Under the pieces are notes generated by a model, which saw nothing but the letters and a program-made list of their open reading frames with translations, did not search any database and had not been told where the DNA came from. The translations under genes and the position numbers were made by a program. A stretch of DNA of 64,000 nt, taken from Nocardioides terrae. Its GTDB lineage: Bacteria > Actinomycetota > Actinomycetes > Propionibacteriales > Nocardioidaceae. Of this stretch, positions 49,454 to 60,224 are shown piece by piece. The first letter of the stretch is position 1, and the number at the start of each line of letters is the position of its first letter. The stretch is taken from the NCBI RefSeq assembly GCF_900112345.1, contig NZ_FOLB01000004.1, positions 248,001 to 312,000 of the forward strand, read 5' to 3'.

Positions 49454-49459
49454 ACATTA
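49454..49459 (-). promoter_or_regulatory. Probable -10 box of leaderless menF
   Basis: On the minus strand TAATGT is followed by 6 nt and GTG 49447. Confidence 0.5.
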
Positions 49460-49496
49460 GCCGTACGCCGATGAGGATCGTGCTTGGGGGAGCCGG

Positions 49497-49502
49497 TAGC
49501 GT
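49497..49502 (+). promoter_or_regulatory. Probable -10 box of the 49511 gene
   Basis: TAGCGT is followed by 8 nt and GTG 49511. Confidence 0.45.
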
Positions 49503-49510
49503 GGCCGCCC

Positions 49511-50104
49511 GTGAGCAACCGACGTGTCGTCCTGCCCGGGGTCATCCTCGGCGTCTTCGTGCTGGCGCTGGCCGCCGTCTTCGCCATCGTGCTGCCGAAG
49601 ATCAGCGGCGAGTCGGACGACATCTCGCTGCCGGACCGGCTGCCGGGTGGCTACACCGCGACCGACCTGGCCTCGGCCTACAAGGACGCGCCCGGCGCGA
49701 CCGACGACAAGGTCCAGCAGGCGTCGGCCAGCGAACGCTCGACCCGCTCCTACGGCGACAAGATGCTGAAGAAGGCCGGCGTGGTCGGGGTGACCCGCAA
49801 CTACGTCAACAAGGACCTCTCCTCGCCGCTGGTCGTCCAGGCCTTCCGGGCCGAGGGCGGCGCGTTCGCGCCCTTCCAGTTCTCCGACCCGAAGACCGCC
49901 CAGGGCGGCAACGTGCAGACGCTCGTCCGCAAGGGCGACGTGCTCTGCATCCAGAACGGCTCGGCCGACGCCCAGGGCACCGTCCAGAACGCCTACGTCG
50001 AGTGCCAGAAGTCCGAGCACGGCCTGACCGTCCAGGTCACCAGCCCGCTCGCGCTGGAGAAGGCCGTCGCCGTCGTCAACGATGTCTTCGACGAAGTCGC
50101 CTGA
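49511..50104 (+). CDS. Membrane-anchored hypothetical protein upstream of menG
   Basis: This 197-aa protein has an N-terminal membrane segment ([21 protein letters not shown], about residues 6-26). An extracytoplasmic domain follows with repeated charged helices and one Cys pair (VLCIQNG, VECQKSE). I do not recognise a named family. It lies 4 nt before menG in the same direction, so it is probably co-transcribed. A structural or chaperone role near menaquinone enzymes is only a guess. Confidence 0.8.
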   Translation: MSNRRVVLPGVILGVFVLALAAVFAIVLPKISGESDDISLPDRLPGGYTATDLASAYKDAPGATDDKVQQASASERSTRSYGDKMLKKAGVVGVTRNYVNKDLSSPLVVQAFRAEGGAFAPFQFSDPKTAQGGNVQTLVRKGDVLCIQNGSADAQGTVQNAYVECQKSEHGLTVQVTSPLALEKAVAVVNDVFDEVA

Positions 50105-50108
50105 CGCC

Positions 50109-50798
50109 ATGACCAGGGCCGAGCTCGACAAGCAGCCGGGCGACGTCCGTCGCATGTTCGACGCGGTCGCCCGCCGCTACGACCTCACCAACGACGTCCT
50201 CTCGCTCGGGCAGGACCGCCGCTGGCGCCGTGAGGTGTACGACGCCGTCGCACCGCAGCCGGGCGAGATGGTGCTCGACCTGGCGGCCGGGACCGGCACC
50301 TCCTCGCAGCCCTTCGCCGACGCGGGCGCCATGGTGGTGCCCTGCGACTTCTCCCTCGGCATGCTGACGGTGGGCAAGAAGGCGAAGCCGGCCCTGCCGT
50401 TCACGGCCGGTGACGGGACGCGGCTGCCCTTCGCCGACGCGACCTTCGACGCCGTCACGATCTCCTTCGGGCTGCGCAACATCGTCGACCCCCTCGCGGG
50501 CCTCACCGAGCTGCGCCGCGTCACCAAGCCCGGCGGCCGGCTGGTGGTCTGCGAGTTCAGCCACCCGACCAACCGCGCCTTCCGCACCGTCTACATGGAG
50601 TACCTCATGAAGACGCTGCCCCGGGTCGCCCGCGCCGTCTCGTCCGCGCCCGACGCCTACGTCTACCTGGCCGAGTCGATCCGCGCCTGGCCCGACCAGG
50701 AGGGCCTGGCCCGGATGATCCGAGAGGCCGGCTGGATCCACCCGCAGTGGCGCAACCTCTCCAGCGGCGTCGTCGCGCTGCACCGCGCCACCGCCTGA
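50109..50798 (+). CDS. menG: Demethylmenaquinone methyltransferase
   Basis: This 229-aa UbiE/MenG-type SAM methyltransferase performs the last step of menaquinone synthesis. Signatures are [33 protein letters not shown] (SAM loop), [12 protein letters not shown] and [22 protein letters not shown] 50109 follows the upstream stop by 4 nt. An in-frame ATG at 50082 lies inside the previous gene and is less likely. A strong hairpin ends the unit. Confidence 0.95.
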   Translation: MTRAELDKQPGDVRRMFDAVARRYDLTNDVLSLGQDRRWRREVYDAVAPQPGEMVLDLAAGTGTSSQPFADAGAMVVPCDFSLGMLTVGKKAKPALPFTAGDGTRLPFADATFDAVTISFGLRNIVDPLAGLTELRRVTKPGGRLVVCEFSHPTNRAFRTVYMEYLMKTLPRVARAVSSAPDAYVYLAESIRAWPDQEGLARMIREAGWIHPQWRNLSSGVVALHRATA

Positions 50799-50822
50799 GG
50801 CACGTCGCCGACGCTGACGACG

Positions 50823-50857
50823 CGGTGGAAAGGCGCACCGGGTGCGCATTTCCACCG
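50823..50857 (+). terminator. Strong hairpin terminator after menG
   Basis: CGGTGGAAA / TTTCCACCG (9 bp) and an inner GCGCACC / GGTGCGC (7 bp) stack across one mismatch, with a single-base tip. The hairpin starts 25 nt after the menG stop and insulates menG from nuoA. Confidence 0.8.
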
Positions 50858-50930
50858 TGCTCGTAGCGACCTCGCGGAGAGCCCTGCAGGCAAGGGGGGA
50901 CCCGCGCGTGACGCCGTGCCCGCAGAGTGG

Positions 50931-50976
50931 TAGGAATACCCGAAGGGCCTTTGTGATCCAGTTCACAAGATCACAA
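50931..50976 (+). promoter_or_regulatory. nuo operon promoter region with Rex operator
   Basis: TTGTGATCCAGTTCACAA (50951-50968) is a strong Rex-type operator, with six symmetric end pairs. A third half-site makes a second inverted pair: TTGTGATC (50951-50958) with GATCACAA (50969-50976). TAGGAAT at 50931-50937 is a plausible -10, which would place the operator just downstream of the transcription start. Rex control of nuo is known in Streptomyces. Confidence 0.8.
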
Positions 50977-50986
50977 ACGCGGGCAA

Positions 50987-51376
50987 GTGAACCTCGAGGG
51001 CTGGAAGGACGTCCTGGTGCACCTCTACACACCGGTGCTGGTGCTGATGGCACTCGCGACGCTGTTCGCGGTGGGCTCGGTGGTGATGTCGAGCCAAGTC
51101 GGCCCGAAGCGCTACAACCGAGCCAAGCTGGACTCCTACGAGTGCGGCATCGAGCCGACGCCGCACCCCATCGGAGGCGGCCGCTTCCCGGTGAAGTACT
51201 ACATCACCGCGATGCTCTTCATCGTCTTCGACATCGAGATCATCTTCCTCTACCCGTTCGCGGTCTACTTCGACTCGCTCCGCTTCTTCGGGCTGGTCGA
51301 GATGGCCATCTTCATCGCCACCGTCTTCCTCGCGTTCGCCTACGTGTGGAAGCGCGGCGGGCTCGACTGGGACTGA
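50987..51376 (+). CDS. nuoA: NADH-quinone oxidoreductase subunit A
   Basis: This 129-aa membrane subunit of complex I has three hydrophobic segments. The loop [17 protein letters not shown] (with the mobile acidic/Cys motif) and [13 protein letters not shown] are conserved. It begins the operon nuoA-nuoM downstream of a Rex operator. GTG 50987 is used; the operator half-site region ends 10 nt before it. Confidence 0.96.
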   Translation: MNLEGWKDVLVHLYTPVLVLMALATLFAVGSVVMSSQVGPKRYNRAKLDSYECGIEPTPHPIGGGRFPVKYYITAMLFIVFDIEIIFLYPFAVYFDSLRFFGLVEMAIFIATVFLAFAYVWKRGGLDWD

Positions 51377-51386
51377 GAGCAACCAC

Positions 51387-51941
51387 ATGGGCATCGAAGA
51401 GAAGCTGCCGTCGGGGGTCCTCCTCACGACCGTCGAGGGCGTCGCCGGCTACATGCGCAAGGCCAGCTTCTGGCCGGCCACCTTCGGCCTGGCCTGCTGC
51501 GCCATCGAGATGATGACGTCCGGCGGGCCGAAGTACGACCTCGCGCGGTTCGGCATGGAGGTCTTCCGGGCCAGCCCGCGCCAGGCCGACCTGATGATCG
51601 TCGCCGGCCGGGTCAGCCAGAAGATGGCGCCGGTCCTGCGCCAGATCTACGACCAGATGCCCGAGCCCAAGTGGGTGCTGGCGATGGGCGTGTGCGCGTC
51701 CTCCGGCGGCATGTTCAACAACTACGCGATCGTCCAGGGCGTCGACCACGTCGTCCCCGTCGACATGTACCTCCCCGGCTGTCCGCCCCGCCCGGAGATG
51801 CTCATCGACGCGATCCTCAAGCTGCACGACCAGGTCCAGCACAGCAAGCTCGGCGTCAACCGCGTCAAGGAGATCGAGCAGCAGGAGAACGACGCCCTTG
51901 CGGCGCTCCCGACCTCCAACATGAAGGGGCTGCTGCGATGA
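51387..51941 (+). CDS. nuoB: NADH-quinone oxidoreductase subunit B
   Basis: This 184-aa peripheral subunit carries the terminal [4Fe-4S] cluster N2 next to the quinone site. The ligands are the tandem CC in [11 protein letters not shown], the Cys in [11 protein letters not shown] and the Cys in LPGCPPRPE. The C-terminal tail of about 25 residues is charged. It starts 10 nt after nuoA and overlaps nuoC by ATGA. Confidence 0.97.
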   Translation: MGIEEKLPSGVLLTTVEGVAGYMRKASFWPATFGLACCAIEMMTSGGPKYDLARFGMEVFRASPRQADLMIVAGRVSQKMAPVLRQIYDQMPEPKWVLAMGVCASSGGMFNNYAIVQGVDHVVPVDMYLPGCPPRPEMLIDAILKLHDQVQHSKLGVNRVKEIEQQENDALAALPTSNMKGLLR

Positions 51942-52633
51942 CGGAGAGCAACGTCCCCGACAACCGGCCCGACAACGTCCCGGACGAGACGCCGGAGCTG
52001 GTCGCCGAGGGCCAGGAGCAGATCGGCACCCGCGAGGGGATGTTCGGCGTCCGGGGCACCGGCGACACGTCCGGCTTCGGCGGCCTGGTCCGGCCGGTCC
52101 TCTTCCCGGCGCCGGCCAAGGCGCCGTACGGCGGCTGGTACGACGAGGTCGCCGGCGCGTTGGAGGCGGCCGAGCCGAGCGTGGTCATCGACCGCGGCGA
52201 GATCACCTTCCACGTGCGCCGCGAGGACCTGGTGACCGTGGCGCGGATCCTGCGCGACAAGCTGAGCTTCGAGTTCTGCTCCGGTGTCAACGGGGTGCAC
52301 TACCCCGAGGACGCCGGCAAGGAGCTGCACGCGGTCTACCACCTGCTCTCGATGACCCACAACCGCCGGATCCGGCTGGAGACGAGCGCCCCCGACGCCG
52401 ACCCGCACCTGCCGAGCCTGGTGTCGGTCTACCCGACGCTCGACTGGCACGAGCGGGAGACCTACGACATGTTCGGGCTGGTCTTCGACGGCCACCCGGC
52501 CCTCACCCGCATCCTCATGCCCGACGACTGGCCGGGCCACCCGCAGCGCAAGGACTACCCGCTCGGCGGCATCCCGGTGGAGTACAAGGGCGCGTCCATC
52601 CCGCCGCCGGACACGCGGAGGAGCTACTCATGA
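51938..52633 (+). CDS. nuoC: NADH-quinone oxidoreductase subunit C
   Basis: This 231-aa subunit has an acidic, probably disordered N-terminal extension of about 50 residues ([16 protein letters not shown]). The conserved 30-kDa domain follows, with its signature [18 protein letters not shown] and [11 protein letters not shown] near the end. It is separate from nuoD, unlike the E. coli NuoCD fusion. It overlaps nuoD by ATGA. Confidence 0.96.
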   Translation: MTESNVPDNRPDNVPDETPELVAEGQEQIGTREGMFGVRGTGDTSGFGGLVRPVLFPAPAKAPYGGWYDEVAGALEAAEPSVVIDRGEITFHVRREDLVTVARILRDKLSFEFCSGVNGVHYPEDAGKELHAVYHLLSMTHNRRIRLETSAPDADPHLPSLVSVYPTLDWHERETYDMFGLVFDGHPALTRILMPDDWPGHPQRKDYPLGGIPVEYKGASIPPPDTRRSYS

Positions 52634-53961
52634 CCACCACGAACGACTACGGCTTCGACACCTCCGAGGGCCGCGTCTTCACGGTCTCCGGGCAGGACTG
52701 GGACCAGCTCACCGACCAGCTCGGTGAGGCCGCCGACGAGCGCATCGTCGTCAACATGGGTCCGCAGCACCCGTCGACCCACGGCGTGCTGCGGCTCATC
52801 CTCGAGCTCGAGGGCGAGACGGTCACCGAGGCCCGCGCGGGCATCGGCTACCTGCACACCGGCATCGAGAAGAACATGGAGTACCGCTCCTGGGTGCAGG
52901 GCGTCACGTTCTGCACCCGGATGGACTACCTCGCGCCGCTGCACAACGAGGCGACGTACTCCCTCGGCGTCGAGCGGCTCCTCGGCATCGAGGACGACGT
53001 GCCGGAGAAGGCGCAGGTCATGCGCGTCCTCCTCATGGAGCTCAACCGGATCTCCTCGCACCTGGTCGCCATCGCGACCGGCGGCATGGAGATCGGTGCG
53101 CTGACCGTGATGACGATCGGCTTCCGCGAGCGCGAGCTGGTGCTGGACCTCTTCGAGCTGATCACCGGGCTGCGCATGAACCACGCGTTCATCCGCCCCG
53201 GCGGCGTCGCGCAGGACCTCCCGCCCGGTGCGCTGGAGGAGATCCGCGGCTTCGTCGAGCTGATGAAGAAGCGCCTGCCGGAGTACGCCGACCTCTGCAA
53301 CGCCAACCCGATCTTCCGCGCCCGCCTGGAGAACGTCGGCGTGCTCGACCTCGAGGGCTGTGTCGCCCTCGGCCTCACCGGCCCCGTCCTCCGCTCGACC
53401 GGCTATCCGTGGGACCTGCGCAAGACGCAGCCCTACTGCGGCTACGAGGACTACGAGTTCGACGTCCAGACCTGGGACACCGCCGACGCCTACGGCCGCT
53501 TCCGGATCAGGCTGGGCGAGATGTGGGAGTCGCTGCGCATCGTGGAGCAGGCCGCCGACCGGCTGGCCAAGCTCGAGGGCGCGCCCATCATGGTCGCCGA
53601 CAAGAAGATCGCCTGGCCCTCGCAGCTGGCGATCGGGTCCGACGGCATGGGCAACAGCCTCGACCACATCCGCCACATCATGGGGGAGTCGATGGAGGCG
53701 CTGATCCACCACTTCAAGCTGGTGACCGAGGGCTTCCGCGTCCCGGCCGGCCAGGCCTACGTGCCGATCGAGGGGCCGCGCGGCGAGCTCGGCGCCCACA
53801 TCGTCTCCGACGGCGGCACCCGCCCCTACCGGGTCCACTTCCGCGACCCGTCCTTCACGAACCTGCAGGCGACCAGCGTGATGAGCGAGGGCGGCATGGT
53901 CGCCGACGTCATCGTCGCGATCGCCTCCATCGACCCCGTGATGGGAGGAGTCGACAGATGA
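52630..53961 (+). CDS. nuoD: NADH-quinone oxidoreductase subunit D
   Basis: This 443-aa 49-kDa-type subunit forms the quinone-binding cavity with NuoB. The conserved loop is [15 protein letters not shown] near residue 40. Other markers are [36 protein letters not shown] and the C-terminal [17 protein letters not shown]. Length is typical for separate NuoD proteins. It overlaps nuoE by ATGA. Confidence 0.97.
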   Translation: MTTTNDYGFDTSEGRVFTVSGQDWDQLTDQLGEAADERIVVNMGPQHPSTHGVLRLILELEGETVTEARAGIGYLHTGIEKNMEYRSWVQGVTFCTRMDYLAPLHNEATYSLGVERLLGIEDDVPEKAQVMRVLLMELNRISSHLVAIATGGMEIGALTVMTIGFRERELVLDLFELITGLRMNHAFIRPGGVAQDLPPGALEEIRGFVELMKKRLPEYADLCNANPIFRARLENVGVLDLEGCVALGLTGPVLRSTGYPWDLRKTQPYCGYEDYEFDVQTWDTADAYGRFRIRLGEMWESLRIVEQAADRLAKLEGAPIMVADKKIAWPSQLAIGSDGMGNSLDHIRHIMGESMEALIHHFKLVTEGFRVPAGQAYVPIEGPRGELGAHIVSDGGTRPYRVHFRDPSFTNLQATSVMSEGGMVADVIVAIASIDPVMGGVDR

Positions 53962-54602
53962 GCATCGACCAGTCGACGTACGACGAGCTGAGGGAGATCG
54001 CCGCCCGCTACCCGCAGGCGCGCAGCGGCCTGCTGCCGATGCTCCACCTGGTGCAGAGCGTCGAGGGTCGGGTGACGCCCGAGGGCATCCAGGCGTGCGC
54101 GGACGTGCTCGGCCTCACCGAGGCCGAGGTCAGCGGCGTCGCGACGTTCTACACGATGTACAAGCGGCGCCCGGTCGGCGACTACCTCGTCGGCGTCTGC
54201 ACCAACACGCTGTGTGCGGTGATGGGCGGCGACGCGATCTTCGAGCGGCTCAAGGACCACCTCGACGTCGGCAACGACGAGACGACGGCCGACGGGAAGA
54301 TCACCCTGGAGCACGTCGAGTGCAACGCGGCCTGCGACTACGCGCCGGTCGTGATGGTCAACTGGGAGTTCGTCGACAACCAGACCCCGTCCTCGGCCGT
54401 GGAGCTCGTCGACGACCTGCGCAACGGCGTCGAGCGACACTCCACCCGCGGCCCGCGGCTGTGCACCTGGCGCCAGGCGGAGCGGGTCCTGGCCGGCTTC
54501 AACGACGGCCTCGCCGACGAGGGCCCCTCGGCCGGGGCGCCGTCGCTCGCCGGCCTGACGATCGCCAACGAGAACGACTGGAAGGCGCCGTCCGGTGACT
54601 GA
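53958..54602 (+). CDS. nuoE: NADH-quinone oxidoreductase subunit E
   Basis: This 214-aa thioredoxin-like [2Fe-2S] (N1a) subunit has ligand pairs [12 protein letters not shown] and [26 protein letters not shown] precedes the first pair. A C-terminal extension of about 45 residues ([18 protein letters not shown] onward) is longer than in E. coli. It works with NuoF in NADH oxidation, and the nuoF start lies within its 3' end (8-nt overlap). Confidence 0.96.
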   Translation: MSIDQSTYDELREIAARYPQARSGLLPMLHLVQSVEGRVTPEGIQACADVLGLTEAEVSGVATFYTMYKRRPVGDYLVGVCTNTLCAVMGGDAIFERLKDHLDVGNDETTADGKITLEHVECNAACDYAPVVMVNWEFVDNQTPSSAVELVDDLRNGVERHSTRGPRLCTWRQAERVLAGFNDGLADEGPSAGAPSLAGLTIANENDWKAPSGD

Positions 54603-55914
54603 CACCTTGACCCCCGTCCTCACCGCCAACTGGGCCGACGACCGTTCCTGGACCCTGCCGTCGTACGCCGCCCGGGGCGGCTACGCCGCGCTTGACAAGG
54701 CGCTGGGCATGGCCCCGGACGAGGTGATCACCGCCGTCAAGGACGCCGGCCTGCGGGGCCGCGGCGGCGCCGGCTTCCCGACCGGCATGAAGTGGTCGTT
54801 CATCCCGCAGGACAACCCGAACCCGAAGTACCTCGTCGTCAACGCCGACGAGTCCGAGCCCGGGACGTGCAAGGACATCCCGCTGATGATGGCCTCGCCG
54901 CACACGCTCGTCGAGGGCGTGATCATCAGCTCCTACGCGATCCGCGCCAAGGTCGCCTTCATCTACGTCCGCGGCGAGGTGCTCCACGTGATCCGCCGCC
55001 TGCAGGCGGCCGTCGCGGAGGCCTACGCGGCCGGCCACCTCGGCCAGAACATCCACGGGTCGGGCTACGACCTCGACCTCGTGGTGCACGCGGGCGCGGG
55101 CGCCTACATCTGTGGTGAGGAGACGGCGCTGCTCGACTCCCTCGAGGGCCGTCGCGGCCAGCCGCGGCTGCGCCCGCCGTTCCCGGCGGTCGAGGGTCTC
55201 TACGCGAGCCCGACGGTGATCAACAACGCCGAGTCGATCGCCTCGGTGCCGTCGATCATCGCCAACGGCCCCGGCTGGTTCGCCGGCATGGGCACGGAGA
55301 AGTCCAACGGCTTCGGGATCTTCTCGCTCTCCGGCCACGTCACCCGGCCGGGCCAGTACGAAGCGCCGCTCGGGATCACCCTGCGCCAGCTGCTCGACCT
55401 CGCCGGCGGCGTCCGCGAGGCGCCCAATGGGCAGGCACGGGAGCTGAAGTTCTGGACCCCCGGCGGGTCGTCGACGCCGCTGTTCACGGCCGAGCACCTC
55501 GACGTACCCCTCGACTTCGAGTCCGTCGGCGCGGCCGGCTCCATGCTCGGCACCCGCGCGCTGCAGATCTTCGACGAGACCGTCTGCGTCGTCCGGGCCG
55601 TGCTGCGCTGGACGGAGTTCTACAAGCACGAGTCGTGCGGCAAGTGCACGCCGTGCCGCGAGGGCACGTGGTGGCTGGTCCAGGTCCTCGCCCGGCTGGA
55701 GGCCGGGCAGGGCAGCGCCGAGGACCTCGACCTGCTGCTCGACCAGTGCGACAACATCCTGGGCCGCTCGTTCTGCGCCCTCGGTGACGGTGCCACCAGC
55801 CCGATCACCAGCTCCATCAAGTACTTCCGGGACGAGTACCTCGCCCACCTCGAGCAGGGCGGCTGCCCGTTCGACCCCGCGAAGTCGACGCTCTTCGAGG
55901 AGGTGCCCGCATGA
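54595..55914 (+). CDS. nuoF: NADH-quinone oxidoreductase subunit F
   Basis: This 439-aa subunit holds the NADH- and FMN-binding site and cluster N3. The FMN/NADH loop is [18 protein letters not shown] near residue 65, followed by [12 protein letters not shown] and [19 protein letters not shown]. The N3 ligands are in [15 protein letters not shown] and [11 protein letters not shown] 54595 is used, overlapping nuoE. It overlaps nuoG by ATGA. Confidence 0.97.
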   Translation: MTDTLTPVLTANWADDRSWTLPSYAARGGYAALDKALGMAPDEVITAVKDAGLRGRGGAGFPTGMKWSFIPQDNPNPKYLVVNADESEPGTCKDIPLMMASPHTLVEGVIISSYAIRAKVAFIYVRGEVLHVIRRLQAAVAEAYAAGHLGQNIHGSGYDLDLVVHAGAGAYICGEETALLDSLEGRRGQPRLRPPFPAVEGLYASPTVINNAESIASVPSIIANGPGWFAGMGTEKSNGFGIFSLSGHVTRPGQYEAPLGITLRQLLDLAGGVREAPNGQARELKFWTPGGSSTPLFTAEHLDVPLDFESVGAAGSMLGTRALQIFDETVCVVRAVLRWTEFYKHESCGKCTPCREGTWWLVQVLARLEAGQGSAEDLDLLLDQCDNILGRSFCALGDGATSPITSSIKYFRDEYLAHLEQGGCPFDPAKSTLFEEVPA

Positions 55915-58343
55915 CCGCGGAGATGGAGAAGTCCGATCTCGTCTCGCTGACCATCGACGGCGTCGAGGTCAGCGTCCCTGCGGGCACGCTGGTCATCCGC
56001 GCCGCCGAGCAGGCGGGCATCCAGATCCCGCGGTTCTGCGACCACCCGCTGCTCGCGCCCGTCGGCGCCTGCCGCCAGTGCCTGGTCGACGTCCCCGACG
56101 CGGGCAACGGCCGTGGCTTCCCCAAGCCGCAGGCCTCCTGCACCATCCCGGTCGCCGAGGGGATGGTCGTCTCGACCGTCAACGAGACCGCGGCCAAGGC
56201 GCAGACCGGGATCATGGAGTTCCTCCTGATCAACCACCCGCTGGACTGCCCGGTCTGCGACAAGGGCGGCGAGTGCCCGCTGCAGAACCAGGCGATGTCC
56301 AACGGCCGCGGCGAGTCGCGCTTCGCCGCGACCGGCGGCGTCAAGCGGACCTTCCCCAAGCCGATCCACCTCTCGCCCAACGTGCTGCTCGACCGTGAGC
56401 GGTGCATCGTGTGCCAGCGCTGCACGCGGTTCTCCGACGAGATCGCCGGGGACCCGTTCATCGCGCTGGTCGAGCGCGGCGCGCAGCAGCAGATCGGCAT
56501 CGCCGAGAACGCGCCGTTCCTCTCCTACTTCTCCGGCAACACGATCCAGATCTGCCCGGTCGGGGCGCTGACCAGCGAGGAGTACCGCTTCCGCGCCCGC
56601 CCCTTCGACCTCGTCTCCACGCCGGGCGTCACCGAGCACGACGCCAGCGGCGCCGCCATCCGCGTCGACCACCGGCGCGGCAAGGTCGTGCGGCGGCTCG
56701 CGGGCGACGACCCGGAGGTCAACGAGGAGTGGATCACCGACAAGGACCGCTTCGGCTTCGCCTACCTCTACGCCGACGACCGGATCACCTACCCCCGCAT
56801 CCGTGAGGACGGCGAGCTGCGGCCGGCGTCCTGGCTGGAGGCGTTCGAGGTGGCCGCGCGCGGCCTCGCTCGCTGCTCCGGCGGGGCCGGCGGCGTCGGC
56901 GTACTGCCCGGTGGACGGCTGACGCTCGAGGACGCCCGTGCCTACGCGGCGTTCGCCCGCGAGAGCCTCGGCACCGAGGATGTCGACTTCCGCTCGCGCC
57001 CGCTCTCGGCCGAGGAGGCCGCCTTCCTCGAGCGGCACGTCAAGGGCACCGGGCCCGGTGATCAGGGGGCGGTCACGTACGCCGACCTCGAGACCGCCCC
57101 GGTGGTGGTGCTCGCCGGCCTGGAGCCCGAGGACGAGGCCGGTACGGTCTTCCTGCGGCTGCGCAAGTCGGTCCGCGCCGGCGGCACCCGCGTCATCGCG
57201 CTCTCACCGTTCACCACCCGCGGCCTGGCCAAGCTGTCGGCCACCGTCGTGCCGACCGCGCCGGGTGACGAGGCCGACGCCCTCTCCTCGCTGCTGGGCC
57301 ACGCCGACCACGGCATCGACCACCGCGCGGTGATCCTCGTCGGCGAGCGCCTGGCGACAGCGCCCGGCGCGTACGCCGCCGCGGCCGACCTGGCCGCGAA
57401 GTCCGGCGCCCGGCTGGCCTGGGTCCCGCGCCGCGCCGGCGACCGCGGCGCCGTCGAGGCCGGCCTGCTGCCGGCCGCGGGCGGTCGTGACGCCGACGCG
57501 ATCGTGGGCGCGGTGCTCTCCGGTGAGCTCGCCGGGCTCGTCGTCGGCGGCGTCGACCCCGACGACACCAGCGACCCGGCCGCCTTCCACGCCGCGCTGG
57601 AGGCCGCGGAGTTCGTCGTCAGCCTCGAGCTGCGCGAGACCGACGTGACCCGGGTGGCCGACGTGGTCCTCCCCGTCGCGCCGATCACCGACCGGGCCGG
57701 CACCTTCGTCAACTGGGAGGGCCGGGAGCGGCCGTTCCCGCAGACCTTCCGGAACCCCGCCAGCTTCACCGACGCCCGGATCCTCGCGGGGATCGGCGAG
57801 GAGCTCGAGCGGATCGTCGCCGAGCCGGCCTCGGCGGCGCACGAGGAGGACGTCGCGGCGGCGCGGCTGCGCCGGATGGTGCTCGCCGCGCAGCGGCACG
57901 GCACGGCCGCTGGTTTCGTGACAGGCGCCGGTGCCCCTTCCTCGACCAGCGAAGGGGCCCACGTGGCCGGCGGAGTCCATGCGGCCACCACTGACACCGA
58001 TTCCGATGGTCGAGGAGCGAGCACCAGCGAGCGTATCGAGACCACGGCCACCTTCAAGCTGGCCACCTGGAAGCTCCTGCTCGACAACGGCGTGATGCAG
58101 CAGGGCGACAAGGCGCTCGCCGCGACGGCCCGCCCGCCGGTCGCGATCCTGAGCCCCGCGAGCTTCGCCCGGCTCGGGGCGATGGTCACCGTCACCGGAG
58201 ACCGCGGCTCGGTGACCGTGCCCGCCGGCTCCGCCGTCGACCTGCCCGACGACGTGGTCTGGCTGCCGGCCAACTCGACCGGCCGCGGTCTGCTCGCCGA
58301 CGTCGCCAGCCCCGGCTCCCGTGTGGAGGTCACGAATGCTTGA
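55911..58343 (+). CDS. nuoG: NADH-quinone oxidoreductase subunit G
   Basis: This 810-aa large Fe-S subunit has the N1b ligands in [18 protein letters not shown] and ASCTIP. N5 ligands are in [18 protein letters not shown], and N4 ligands are in RCIVCQRC and QICPVGA. The four positions that bind cluster N7 in E. coli and Thermus (C-x2-C-x3-C-x27-C) are Thr241, Asp244, Ala248 and Thr276 here, so N7 is absent. Residues about 679-711 are a Ser/Thr/Gly/Asp-rich insert encoded by a REP pair, just before the conserved end [14 protein letters not shown]. It overlaps nuoH by 8 nt. Confidence 0.95.
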   Translation: MTAEMEKSDLVSLTIDGVEVSVPAGTLVIRAAEQAGIQIPRFCDHPLLAPVGACRQCLVDVPDAGNGRGFPKPQASCTIPVAEGMVVSTVNETAAKAQTGIMEFLLINHPLDCPVCDKGGECPLQNQAMSNGRGESRFAATGGVKRTFPKPIHLSPNVLLDRERCIVCQRCTRFSDEIAGDPFIALVERGAQQQIGIAENAPFLSYFSGNTIQICPVGALTSEEYRFRARPFDLVSTPGVTEHDASGAAIRVDHRRGKVVRRLAGDDPEVNEEWITDKDRFGFAYLYADDRITYPRIREDGELRPASWLEAFEVAARGLARCSGGAGGVGVLPGGRLTLEDARAYAAFARESLGTEDVDFRSRPLSAEEAAFLERHVKGTGPGDQGAVTYADLETAPVVVLAGLEPEDEAGTVFLRLRKSVRAGGTRVIALSPFTTRGLAKLSATVVPTAPGDEADALSSLLGHADHGIDHRAVILVGERLATAPGAYAAAADLAAKSGARLAWVPRRAGDRGAVEAGLLPAAGGRDADAIVGAVLSGELAGLVVGGVDPDDTSDPAAFHAALEAAEFVVSLELRETDVTRVADVVLPVAPITDRAGTFVNWEGRERPFPQTFRNPASFTDARILAGIGEELERIVAEPASAAHEEDVAAARLRRMVLAAQRHGTAAGFVTGAGAPSSTSEGAHVAGGVHAATTDTDSDGRGASTSERIETTATFKLATWKLLLDNGVMQQGDKALAATARPPVAILSPASFARLGAMVTVTGDRGSVTVPAGSAVDLPDDVVWLPANSTGRGLLADVASPGSRVEVTNA
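57945..58043. repeat. REP pair inserted in frame in nuoG
   Basis: CTCGACCAGCGAAGGGG near 57951 matches the REP right end. TGGTCGAGGAGCGAGCACCA...GCGAGCGTATCGAGACC at 58008-58043 matches the inverted REP at 28050-28090 with only two changes. The two face each other around about 45 bp and are translated as a linker. Confidence 0.8.
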
Positions 58344-59652
58344 CGAGTTCGGCCACGACCCGTGGTGGGTCATCGGCTTGAAGGTCATCCTGGTCTTCGC
58401 GGTCCTGGTGCTGCTGACCCTCTTCAACATCTGGTGGGAGCGCCGGGTGGTGGCCCGGATGCAGCACCGCATCGGCCCCAACGTGCACGGCCCCTTCGGC
58501 CTGCTCCAATCCCTCGCCGACGGCGTGAAGCTGGCGCTGAAGGAGGACATCATCCCCAAGGCGGCCGACAAGGTCGTCTACCTGATCGCGCCGGTCATCG
58601 TGGTCGTCCCGGCCTTCGTGACGTTCTCGGTCATCCCGTTCGGGCCCGTCGTCAACTTCTTCGGCCACCGGACGCCGCTGCAGCTCACCGACATGCCCGT
58701 GGCCGTCCTCTTCGTGATGGCGATCGCGAGCATCGGCATCTACGGCATCGTCCTCGGCGGCTGGGCCTCCGGGTCGACGTACTCCCTGCTCGGCGGTCTG
58801 CGCTCCAGCGCCCAGATGATCTCCTACGAGGTCGCCATGGGCCTGAGCCTCGTCGCGGTGTTCCTGTACGCCGGCAGCCTGTCGACCAGCGAGATCGTCG
58901 CCGCGCAGGACGACTGGTGGTTCGGACTGACGCTGGCGCCGAGCTTCGTCATCTACTGCATCGCGATGGTCGGTGAGACCAACCGGGCGCCGTTCGACCT
59001 CCCCGAGGCCGAGGGCGAGCTGGTCGGCGGCTTCCACACCGAGTACTCCAGCCTCAAGTTCGCGCTCTTCTTCCTGGCCGAGTACATCAACATGGCCACG
59101 GTCTCCGCGCTCGCGACCACGCTCTTCCTCGGCGGCTGGCACGTGCCGTTCTGGATCGACCACGTCTGGGCGGGTGCGAACCAGGACTACTGGCCGCTGC
59201 TGTGGTTCTTCGGGAAGATGTTCTTCTTCATCTTCATCTTCATCTGGCTGCGCGGCTCGCTGCCGCGGCTGCGCTACGACCAGTTCATGGCGCTCGGGTG
59301 GAAGGTGCTCATCCCGGTCAGCCTGGTCTGGCTGCTCGCGGTCGCCACCGTCAAGGCGATCCAGCTCGACGGCGGCCTGGACCGGCCGACGCTGCTGATC
59401 GTGCTCGGCGTCCTCGTCGCGGCGCTGCTGGTCGTCACGTTCTGGCCCACGACCGGGCAGAAGGCGACCGACGAGGCCGACGTACCCGCGTCGCCCAGGC
59501 CGCGACCCGGCGCCTTCCCGACCCCGTCCCTGCCCGCCGGTGGCGCCGTCCGCGGCGCCGCCCAGCCGCTGGTGTTCCGGACGGGCCCGACCATCGAGAC
59601 GGCGGGCTCGACCAGCGAGATGACCGGCTCAGTCGTTCACGAGGAGGCCTGA
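58336..59652 (+). CDS. nuoH: NADH-quinone oxidoreductase subunit H
   Basis: This is a 438-aa membrane subunit that links the quinone site to the proton-pumping arm. About eight hydrophobic segments and signatures [40 protein letters not shown] and [15 protein letters not shown] are visible. The C-terminal about 70 residues are Pro/Ala/Thr-rich ([19 protein letters not shown]) and absent from E. coli NuoH. GGAGGT lies 5 nt before ATG 58336, inside the nuoG 3' end. The stop overlaps the nuoI ATG by one base. Confidence 0.96.
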   Translation: MLDEFGHDPWWVIGLKVILVFAVLVLLTLFNIWWERRVVARMQHRIGPNVHGPFGLLQSLADGVKLALKEDIIPKAADKVVYLIAPVIVVVPAFVTFSVIPFGPVVNFFGHRTPLQLTDMPVAVLFVMAIASIGIYGIVLGGWASGSTYSLLGGLRSSAQMISYEVAMGLSLVAVFLYAGSLSTSEIVAAQDDWWFGLTLAPSFVIYCIAMVGETNRAPFDLPEAEGELVGGFHTEYSSLKFALFFLAEYINMATVSALATTLFLGGWHVPFWIDHVWAGANQDYWPLLWFFGKMFFFIFIFIWLRGSLPRLRYDQFMALGWKVLIPVSLVWLLAVATVKAIQLDGGLDRPTLLIVLGVLVAALLVVTFWPTTGQKATDEADVPASPRPRPGAFPTPSLPAGGAVRGAAQPLVFRTGPTIETAGSTSEMTGSVVHEEA

Positions 59653-60224
59653 TGACGCTCAAGGAGAGCCTGTGGGACCCGGTCGCCGGGTTCGGGGTGA
59701 CCTTCCGGACGATGTTCCGCAAGGTGGTGACCGAGCAGTACCCCTTCGAGAAGCAGCCGACCGCGCCGCGCTTCCACGGACGGCACCAGCTCAACCGCTG
59801 GCCGGACGGCCTGGAGAAGTGCATCGGGTGCGAGCTCTGCGCCTGGGCCTGCCCCGCCGACGCGATCTACGTCGAGGGCGCCTCCAACTCGCCGGACGAG
59901 CGGTTCAGCCCGGGTGAGCGCTACGGCCGCGTCTACCAGATCAACTACCTGCGCTGCATCCTGTGCGGGCTGTGCATCGAGGCGTGCCCGACCCGTGCGC
60001 TGACGATGACCAACGAGTACGAGCTGGCCGACGACAACCGGGCCGACCTCATCTACGAGAAGTCCGACCTGCTGGCGCCGCTGCTGCCCGGCATGGAGCA
60101 GCCGCCGCACGCCATGCGGCTCTCCGACGACGAGGGCGACTACTACCGCGGCACCTACGCCAACCCGCAGTTCGCGGCCGACTTCGCCGCCCGTCGGGCC
60201 GAGGGCGCGGGGGCTTCGGAGTGA
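59652..60224 (+). CDS. nuoI: NADH-quinone oxidoreductase subunit I
   Basis: This is a 190-aa subunit with two [4Fe-4S] clusters (N6a, N6b) in a ferredoxin fold. The ligand motifs are [12 protein letters not shown] and [12 protein letters not shown]. The N-terminal helix region ([18 protein letters not shown]) is typical. An acidic C-terminal tail follows. Its stop (GTGA) opens the intercistronic mini-ORF before nuoJ. Confidence 0.97.
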   Translation: MTLKESLWDPVAGFGVTFRTMFRKVVTEQYPFEKQPTAPRFHGRHQLNRWPDGLEKCIGCELCAWACPADAIYVEGASNSPDERFSPGERYGRVYQINYLRCILCGLCIEACPTRALTMTNEYELADDNRADLIYEKSDLLAPLLPGMEQPPHAMRLSDDEGDYYRGTYANPQFAADFAARRAEGAGASE

